A stretch of DNA of 12,430 nucleotides from Candidatus Phycorickettsia trachydisci (lineage in GTDB: Bacteria > Pseudomonadota > Alphaproteobacteria > Rickettsiales > Rickettsiaceae). Below are positions 7,592-12,430 of the stretch, one piece after another. Every line of letters starts with the position of its first letter. Within the stretch, counting starts at the first letter, position 1. A program made the translations under genes and the position numbers. The stretch is from assembly GCA_945875085.1 (NCBI GenBank), contig CAMCJU010000011.1:1-12430 (forward strand). The letters run 5' to 3'. The notes under the pieces are model-generated. The model saw only the letters and a list, made by a program, of their open reading frames with translations, ran no database searches and was not told where the DNA came from.

Positions 7592-7613
7592 TTATAGCTA
7601 ATATTTGCTATAA
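7592..7613. repeat. second 7-bp inverted repeat next to the nusB start
   Basis: TTATAGC (7592-7598) and GCTATAA (7607-7613) are perfect inverted copies with an eight-base spacer, ending 11 bases before the nusB ATG. The right arm overlaps the extended -10-like TGCTATAAA and the left arm overlaps a minus-strand TATAAT. It could be an operator or an RNA hairpin at the 5' end of the nusB message. Its sequence differs from the 7554-7573 repeat; the two centres lie 39 bases apart. Confidence 0.33.
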
Positions 7614-7624
7614 AATGAAATCAT

Positions 7625-8101
7625 ATGCCTCTTATAATTAACTCAAAAACGCTCTCAAGGATCGCTTCGGTTCAAAGTATTTATTGCTATTATGCTACAA
7701 ATTTAGATATAAACAAAATAATACAAGATGTAAAATTTTTTTATACCGATCCACTATACGAAGAAGACGGAGAAGTCTATGAAATAAAACTTCATAAAGA
7801 TCTTTTTATTAACTTGGTATTAGGTACTGCAAACAATATAGCAGACATAGACAAGGCTATAAGCGCAAATTTAATGCAAAAGTGGAGCTTGGAAACCCTG
7901 CATTTAACTTTAATTTCAATTTTAAGAGTAGGGGTTGCTGAGCTTTATTACTACAAACAGACTCCTTTTAAGGTTGTAATTAATGAATTTACTAATATAG
8001 CAAACGAAATGCTGTGCGAAAAAGAGGTGCCTTTTGTAAACTCAATTTTGCAAAAAATTCATGATCAAGATATCCCAAAACAAGATGATCCATTTATTTA
8101 A
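7625..8101 (+). CDS. nusB: transcription antitermination factor NusB
   Basis: NusB binds boxA RNA together with NusE (ribosomal protein S10) and supports antitermination during rRNA transcription. The 158-residue, mainly helical protein has the family features: SRIASVQSIY near the N-terminus (11-20), ILRVGVAEL (99-107), VVINEFTNIA (117-126) and FVNSILQKI (137-145). An in-frame TGA at 7616-7618 fixes the ATG as the first possible start. There is no good Shine-Dalgarno, and a possible promoter lies so close that the message may be leaderless or nearly so. The 3' end overlaps the start of ftsK, so the two genes are probably cotranscribed. Confidence 0.9.
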   Translation: MPLIINSKTLSRIASVQSIYCYYATNLDINKIIQDVKFFYTDPLYEEDGEVYEIKLHKDLFINLVLGTANNIADIDKAISANLMQKWSLETLHLTLISILRVGVAELYYYKQTPFKVVINEFTNIANEMLCEKEVPFVNSILQKIHDQDIPKQDDPFI

Positions 8102-10199
8102 AAAGATTTGGCAATTTTGCACAAGACCGGTGTTTAAAATTTTATTAAATTTATTTATAAGTTTAGGGGTGCTTATTTCCTGTCTATCTTACAATCCCAA
8201 TGATAATTGCCTAAATGTTGCATCTAATTTGCTTGTTACAAATTGGCTAGGCCTGGTTGGGGCAAATTTAGCCGATATTCTTATGCAGCTTTTTGGTAGT
8301 AGCTCTTATCTCATCAGCATTAGTTGTTTTTATTGGGCAATATTGATTTGGAAACATAAGGAATTAGCATATTTCAGACTCAAAGTAATTTCTCTTGGCA
8401 TTTGCGTAATAGCTTTCTCGGTTCTGTTAGATTCGAAGCACTATACAGGGGTGATGAGTATGTTGCTATATAGCTCAGGGGCTAATATGGTGCTAAGTTA
8501 TATCTCGTTGATTATTTTTATGTTATTTTTACCCATAGTTTTTGACTTTAGGCCGAAGGTTCATGCGGCAAGTAAACCTGGCCTTCTTTCATCTCTTTGT
8601 GATATACGTAATAAAAACCAAAGCGCCTTATTGACTGCAAGAAGTGATTTGAGTAATAACATCCCTCTGAAACAATCTTATAAGCCTACTAAAGTAGGAT
8701 TGAATAAGGAAGCGCCCCACTCAGAATTCGCGCTACCTGGCATTGATTTACTCAAAGACTATCAAAATCATTCATACAAACAAGAAACGCCCGCTCAACT
8801 AGAGCAAAAAGCTCATGATTTGCTTAAGACTTTAGGGGATTTTGGCATTAGAGGTAAGATCATTTCAATAAATCAAGGTCCTGTAGTAACTTTATATGAA
8901 TTTGAGCCAGCTGCTGGAACAAAATCCTCTAGGGTCATAGGTCTTGCAGACGATATAGCTAGATCTTTGAGCGCAACTTCTGCTAGAATTTCAACTATAT
9001 CAGGTCGTAATGCACTGGGCATTGAGCTACCTAATCTCAATAGACTGTTTTTTAGCATCAAAGAATTAATAGAAACTAGCCAATACAATCAATCAAGTAT
9101 AGTCTTGCCAATTATCTTAGGCAAAGATCTTAGTGGCAAGCCATTTATTGTAGATTTAGCTAAAATGCCTCATTTACTTATAGCAGGAACTACCGGTTCT
9201 GGGAAATCTGTAGGCATTAACACCATGATACTATCTTTGCTATATCGCTATACGCCTCAGGAGTGTAAATTTATAATGATAGATCCTAAAATGCTAGAAC
9301 TATCAGTCTATGATAATATTCCTCATTTACTAACTCCAGTGGTAACAGAGGCAAGTAAGGCTGTTGTTGCCCTTAAATGGGCGGTAAAAGAGATGGAAAG
9401 GAGATACAAGCTCATGTCGCAGCTAGGTGTACGCAATATCACTAATTATAATCAGCGCATCCAAGAAGCGATCATTAATAAAGAGAATTTATACCGCAAC
9501 ATCCAAGCAAACCCTCAAGATAAAAATGATTTTGAAAAAAAGCCTATAGAGCTTAAAAATATGCCCTTTATTGTCGTTGTGGTTGATGAAATGGCAGACT
9601 TGATGCTAGTTTCAGGCAAGGACATAGAAGGCTTTATTCAGCGTCTTGCGCAAATGGCAAGAGCCGCTGGAATACATCTTATTACCGCTACTCAAAGACC
9701 TTCAGTCGATGTTATTACTGGAGTAATAAAGGCAAATTTCCCTAGTAGAATAAGCTTTAAGGTTACCTCTAAAATAGATAGTCGCACTATTCTTGGAGAA
9801 ATGGGCTCTGAGCAGCTTCTTGGTATGGGAGATATGCTTTACATGGGAAATGGCGCTAAAATTACCAGAGTGCACGGTCCTTTTGTTGACGATAGAGAAG
9901 TTGAAAGGGTGGTAGAATTCCTTAAAGCGGGGGGAGCTCCAGAATACGTAGATTCAGTCACTATAGCAGATGACGAAGATGACACTTTGTTAATGGATGA
10001 CGAATCAAGCGATGATGATGGGCTATACAAACAAGCTATTGCAATCGTTAAACGAGATCGTAAATGCTCGACAAGCTACATCCAGCGCTGCCTGAGGATT
10101 GGTTATAATAGAGCTGCAATTATAGTTGAAAGAATGGAAAAAGACGGAATTATCTCTGAGCCTAATCACTCAGGCAAGCGTGAGATTTTTATAGAGTAG
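8061..10199 (+). CDS. ftsK: DNA translocase FtsK
   Basis: FtsK pumps DNA at the division septum and helps resolve chromosome dimers. The 712-residue protein has four or five membrane segments near the N-terminus (about 24-42, 60-97, 107-123, 132-162), a linker only about 70 residues long, then the motor. Walker A is GTTGSGKS (376-383) and Walker B is VVVVDEMADL with Asp509-Glu510. TATQRPSVDVITG (542-554) is also conserved. After an acidic stretch (637-654) comes the winged-helix gamma domain (about 655-712) that reads chromosome polarity. The short linker, unlike that of E. coli FtsK (over 1300 residues), is usual in many bacteria. The start may instead be the internal ATG at 8085 (residue 9); both overlap nusB and neither has a Shine-Dalgarno. 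Confidence 0.96.
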   Translation: MIKISQNKMIHLFKKIWQFCTRPVFKILLNLFISLGVLISCLSYNPNDNCLNVASNLLVTNWLGLVGANLADILMQLFGSSSYLISISCFYWAILIWKHKELAYFRLKVISLGICVIAFSVLLDSKHYTGVMSMLLYSSGANMVLSYISLIIFMLFLPIVFDFRPKVHAASKPGLLSSLCDIRNKNQSALLTARSDLSNNIPLKQSYKPTKVGLNKEAPHSEFALPGIDLLKDYQNHSYKQETPAQLEQKAHDLLKTLGDFGIRGKIISINQGPVVTLYEFEPAAGTKSSRVIGLADDIARSLSATSARISTISGRNALGIELPNLNRLFFSIKELIETSQYNQSSIVLPIILGKDLSGKPFIVDLAKMPHLLIAGTTGSGKSVGINTMILSLLYRYTPQECKFIMIDPKMLELSVYDNIPHLLTPVVTEASKAVVALKWAVKEMERRYKLMSQLGVRNITNYNQRIQEAIINKENLYRNIQANPQDKNDFEKKPIELKNMPFIVVVVDEMADLMLVSGKDIEGFIQRLAQMARAAGIHLITATQRPSVDVITGVIKANFPSRISFKVTSKIDSRTILGEMGSEQLLGMGDMLYMGNGAKITRVHGPFVDDREVERVVEFLKAGGAPEYVDSVTIADDEDDTLLMDDESSDDDGLYKQAIAIVKRDRKCSTSYIQRCLRIGYNRAAIIVERMEKDGIISEPNHSGKREIFIE

Positions 10200-10205
10200 A
10201 TATAA

Positions 10206-10871
10206 TTATAGTCTCTTTAGCAACTTGCTAATTAGTATCCTAAAAATAATATGTATGCTAGGGCCTATAATTTTGTTTTGCATAGATTTTATTGATAAAA
10301 TTTCATCAACTGATTTACAAATGATGTAAGATATCACAATGCTATAGATAATATCAGCAGGATAATGCATAGCTAGAGCAATTCTAGATAGCCCAACTAG
10401 CATGATGCCCAAGCAGGCTATTATTTTGCCAGAAAAATTCAAATAAGGAAACAGCAAGTAGCTTATCATAAATGCCATTGCAGTATGCGCGCTAGGAAAG
10501 CTGGATAAACAACGAACGCCTGCAAAATCACTTATGCTAGAGAAATGATCCATTGAGCAATATGGTCTGGGCAGATTTATTCCATATTTCATTAGAGCGT
10601 AAAAAATGCCTATACATGCATACATCAAGCCAATTTGCATAAGTTGTTTAAAACTAGCCATGTATTTCTGGTAATCAAAATTATTGCCCCGTAAATTGTA
10701 TATTTTATAGATCAATATTGATGTGAAGTATAAGAAAAATACAAATATATCAAAAAACTTCGAAAGTATATTAAGATAATATGGAATCAAACTTAAATTT
10801 GCTATATTATTAAAATAAGTAAATAGTTTTTGATTCAATCCTAACCAGTCGTAAATAAAGAACTTGATCAT
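10206..10871 (-). CDS. PAP2-family membrane phosphatase
   Basis: A 221-residue multi-spanning membrane protein with the complete three-part phosphatase signature of the PAP2 superfamily: Lys95 with Arg102-Pro103 (K-x6-RP), PSAH (126-129), and Ser162-Arg163 with His169 and Asp173 (SR-x5-H-x3-D). These residues form the phosphohistidine active site, normally on the periplasmic side. Members remove phosphate from lipids such as undecaprenyl pyrophosphate, phosphatidic acid, phosphatidylglycerol phosphate or lipid A, and the sequence does not settle which. It converges with ftsK with only six bases between the stop codons and no terminator visible. It is divergent from the unrecognised gene at 10992, sharing a 120-base gap. 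Confidence 0.88.
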   Translation of the reverse strand: MIKFFIYDWLGLNQKLFTYFNNIANLSLIPYYLNILSKFFDIFVFFLYFTSILIYKIYNLRGNNFDYQKYMASFKQLMQIGLMYACIGIFYALMKYGINLPRPYCSMDHFSSISDFAGVRCLSSFPSAHTAMAFMISYLLFPYLNFSGKIIACLGIMLVGLSRIALAMHYPADIIYSIVISYIICKSVDEILSIKSMQNKIIGPSIHIIFRILISKLLKRL

Positions 10872-10991
10872 TGTATTTTGGGCCTATGAATTTATTAATA
10901 TCAAAAATATTATATCTTTTGTCCGTCCGGCGCAAACTTAAAAATTTAAAGTTGAAATTATTATCACATTTTACAGTAAAAATACAGCTAT
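10872..10991. promoter_or_regulatory. divergent gap between PAP2 gene and the gene at 10992
   Basis: This 120-base AT-rich spacer must contain the promoters for both flanking genes. On the plus strand TTGAAA (10952-10957) resembles a -35, but the nearest -10-like hexamers are poorly spaced. A locally GC-rich patch, GTCCGTCCGGCGC at 10921-10933, stands out from its surroundings. No palindrome or riboswitch was recognised. Confidence 0.25.
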
Positions 10992-11603
10992 ATGACTCAA
11001 ATAATCTTTCAAGAGGGCTTAAAGAAAAAGCTCGGTGACAAATTGTCGCAGTATCTCTTCCTCTCGGTATGCAACACTCTGTCATTGGATTTTGCATTGC
11101 GTAAGGGGAGCGTTGACATTGAGCAGCATGTGGCAAATTGCGCAGAGAACATATGTAATTATATTCTTGAGAAGAAAGTTTTAAAAGATGATTTCAATGA
11201 AGTTCTATCAATTTTTGGCGCTGCTATAGCAAACAAATCAAAAACGCAGAATTTGGCAAATAAAACTAAAGAACAAAAGGTAGAAAGTAATAAAGAGCAA
11301 GAAGCAGTGACTAAATCTATAGAAGGTATTATAAGTAATTGCCCTAACTTATGCAAACTTCAGCAGGATGATAAAGATACTATCAAAGCCATGCTTGCTA
11401 ATTTGCAAAAACTTGATCAGGAAGTTGATATAAATGTACTATCGCAAAATACAAACATACTGGCTCAAAGTGTCAAGGAGGTAGCTGCCGTGAAAAAAAC
11501 GCAAGAAAAAACCCAAGAAGATATTTTGCAATTCCTGCGACTGCACAAACAATATCGAATTAATACACAGGCTTCTAAAAATATGACCAGAAGCTTTAAA
11601 TAA
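10992..11603 (+). CDS. uncharacterised protein, 203 aa
   Basis: I do not recognise this protein. It has no signal peptide and no membrane segment, so it is probably cytoplasmic or exported by a signal-independent route. Residues 1-80 look like a compact helical domain with Cys at 27, 50 and 55. Residues 80-110 are a Lys/Glu/Gln/Asn-rich linker, residues 105-165 are helical with Cys117 and Cys121 in NCPNLCKL, and the last 40 residues are basic and Gln-rich. Coding is supported by the long open frame and codon use like that of its neighbours. The minus-strand frame across its 5' half is a shadow. There is no clear Shine-Dalgarno. It and the next gene lie in tandem but with separate upstream regions. 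Confidence 0.65.
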   Translation: MTQIIFQEGLKKKLGDKLSQYLFLSVCNTLSLDFALRKGSVDIEQHVANCAENICNYILEKKVLKDDFNEVLSIFGAAIANKSKTQNLANKTKEQKVESNKEQEAVTKSIEGIISNCPNLCKLQQDDKDTIKAMLANLQKLDQEVDINVLSQNTNILAQSVKEVAAVKKTQEKTQEDILQFLRLHKQYRINTQASKNMTRSFK

Positions 11604-11831
11604 GAAGTTTACGGCAAGCCCATTGTTTTTAATGGCCTATATTCGCAGCAAATCATTAAAATCAATCTAAAATTTATCAAATTCTCGTTTTGGAAGTTGC
11701 TGGATTAGCAGCGCAACATATATCAATTAGCTACAGTATACTTAAAGTTTCAAAAATAAATGTACAATTCCTTGTAGGTTGACACTTATTCCATAATAAT
11801 TACAACTAAATTAGTAAGTTATTATATTGTT
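11604..11831. other. 228-base intergenic region
   Basis: No gene was found here on either strand. An imperfect hairpin with stem CCATT/AATGG lies just after the preceding stop but has no following T-run, so termination there is uncertain. A second imperfect hairpin (11696-11717, GTTGCTG with CAGC-GC-AAC, two-base bulge) is also present. A promoter-like sequence sits at the right end. Confidence 0.4.
11779..11806 (+). promoter_or_regulatory. candidate sigma70-type promoter for the gene at 11832
   Basis: A perfect -35 hexamer TTGACA (11779-11784) is followed after 16 bases by TACAAC (11801-11806), a four-of-six match to TATAAT. Transcription would begin near 11813, leaving about 20 bases before the ATG at 11832. 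This is the only perfect TTGACA I noticed upstream of a gene here, and it suggests the last gene is transcribed independently. Confidence 0.45.
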
Positions 11832-12430
11832 ATGGAATCAGAGCCAAAGCCTACTTCTGCTAGAGGTTATAGCCCAGAAGATGCGAAATTAAGAAGTTTA
11901 AAAGATTCAGTCAGGCAAATGAACGATGAGATTGTGGATCTAAACTCACAGGTTGAGTTAATGTTCAGGGTCGCTGAAAATTTCAAAAAAACAACCGAGC
12001 AGAAAAAAGTGGCAAAGATTGAGCTCATGAAAGAATTTCTTAACGAGCAATGCCAAAGTTATGTTGAATTTCAAGATGGGACACTGATGATAGTTGGCAA
12101 ATTAAATAAGGTTACAGAATTACTCAAGGATGAACGTTCTTTTGACTTTACCTCATCGGCATTAGTGCCAAATTCTTTGCTAGACTATGCCTTGACGTTA
12201 TATCAGGTAAAAAAAGACAGCACCAAGGGTCTAACAGGCTTGCTTTCCTCGTATTATCAAAAAAGACCCACTCCCACATGGGAGTTTCGAGAAGCTCTAA
12301 AGAACTTTATATCTAATACTGATGGACAAATAATCGATTCGTTGGAGTTTAGCGCTAGCGATTTTACATTGATTAATGGGAATTTCGCATCGTTTATATA
12401 TCAATACAACGATATGGAAAAAAACAAGAT
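11832..12430 (+). CDS. uncharacterised protein, partial at the right edge (at least 199 codons)
   Basis: An ATG at 11832 opens a frame with no stop to the end of the window, 199 codons plus two bases. The protein begins MESEPKPTSARGYSPEDAK, has a charged probable coiled coil (about 18-68), then a mixed helical region with VEFQDGTLMIVGKLNKV (about 78-94) and a later part rich in aromatic and polar residues. There is no signal peptide or membrane segment in the visible part. I do not recognise a family. The uninterrupted frame, codon use like its neighbours and a promoter-like sequence just upstream support a real gene. No Shine-Dalgarno precedes the ATG. The C-terminal part, possibly holding a recognisable domain, is outside the window. 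Confidence 0.65.
   Translation, partial: MESEPKPTSARGYSPEDAKLRSLKDSVRQMNDEIVDLNSQVELMFRVAENFKKTTEQKKVAKIELMKEFLNEQCQSYVEFQDGTLMIVGKLNKVTELLKDERSFDFTSSALVPNSLLDYALTLYQVKKDSTKGLTGLLSSYYQKRPTPTWEFREALKNFISNTDGQIIDSLEFSASDFTLINGNFASFIYQYNDMEKNK

Larger units (their letters stand above)
7479..7624. promoter_or_regulatory. divergent bamA / nusB control region
   Basis: This 146-base gap separates divergent bamA (-) and nusB (+) and must hold both promoters. For bamA, minus-strand -10-like TATAAT hexamers occur at 7583-7578 and 7596-7591, without a convincing -35, giving a leader of roughly 90-105 bases. For nusB, TTGATT (7564-7569) with TACAAT (7585-7590) has a short 15-base spacer. Alternatively, TGC-TATAAA at 7606-7614 looks like an extended -10 that would start RNA only a few bases before the nusB ATG. 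The AT richness makes each individual hexamer weak evidence. Confidence 0.45.

Noticed and set aside
10197..10208. Terminator between convergent ftsK and the PAP2 gene.
   Set aside because: Only six bases separate the stop codons and no stem-loop is present.
10810..11136. 108-codon minus-strand frame across the PAP2 gene and the gene at 10992.
   Set aside because: It overlaps both genes and the promoter gap, and its peptide has no family features; the two overlapped genes are better supported.
11612..11632. Hairpin after the gene at 10992 as an intrinsic terminator.
   Set aside because: The stem is only about five to six pairs, and AT-containing mixed sequence follows instead of a T-run.

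Overview
The window is AT-rich, densely packed bacterial chromosome. It most resembles a reduced alphaproteobacterium of the Rickettsiales/Holosporales type (an intracellular or host-associated lineage). This rests on the low GC, overlapping or nearly abutting genes, few recognisable Shine-Dalgarno sequences, and the look of the ATP synthase, BamA, NusB and FtsK proteins. The lineage is inferred; there is no rRNA or tRNA here to fix it.

Layout. Positions 1-2360 (+): the end of the F1F0 ATP synthase operon, with the last codons of atpG, then atpD and atpC, each coupled or closely spaced, followed by a QueD-type 6-carboxytetrahydropterin synthase whose ATG overlaps the atpC stop. Positions 2361-2484: a short convergent gap, less AT-rich than its surroundings and with internal complementarity. 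Positions 2485-7478 (-): a compact envelope-biogenesis operon read right to left, bamA, skp/ompH, a PpiD/SurA-like membrane-anchored chaperone, and a flavin-binding pyridoxamine-phosphate-oxidase-like protein. Positions 7479-7624: the divergent bamA/nusB control region, with two 7-bp inverted repeats and a ten-codon leader ORF whose stop overlaps the GTG start of bamA. Positions 7625-10199 (+): nusB overlapping ftsK. Positions 10206-10871 (-): a PAP2-family membrane phosphatase, converging tail to tail with ftsK. Positions 10992-12430 (+): two unrecognised genes, the second running off the right edge.

How the genes work together. Most of the window is housekeeping: ATP synthesis, queuosine-pathway pterin chemistry, outer-membrane protein assembly (Skp and the PpiD-like protein as periplasmic or inner-membrane chaperones delivering to BamA), transcription antitermination (NusB) and chromosome segregation at division (FtsK). 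The most unusual points are the bamA leader peptide and inverted repeats, the absence of the lpxD-fabZ-lpxA genes that often follow skp, the eroded parvulin domain of the PpiD-like protein, the structured 2361-2494 segment, and the orphan gene pair at the right end. No CRISPR array, transposase, phage gene, tRNA or rRNA was seen. I found no convincing undescribed multi-gene system.
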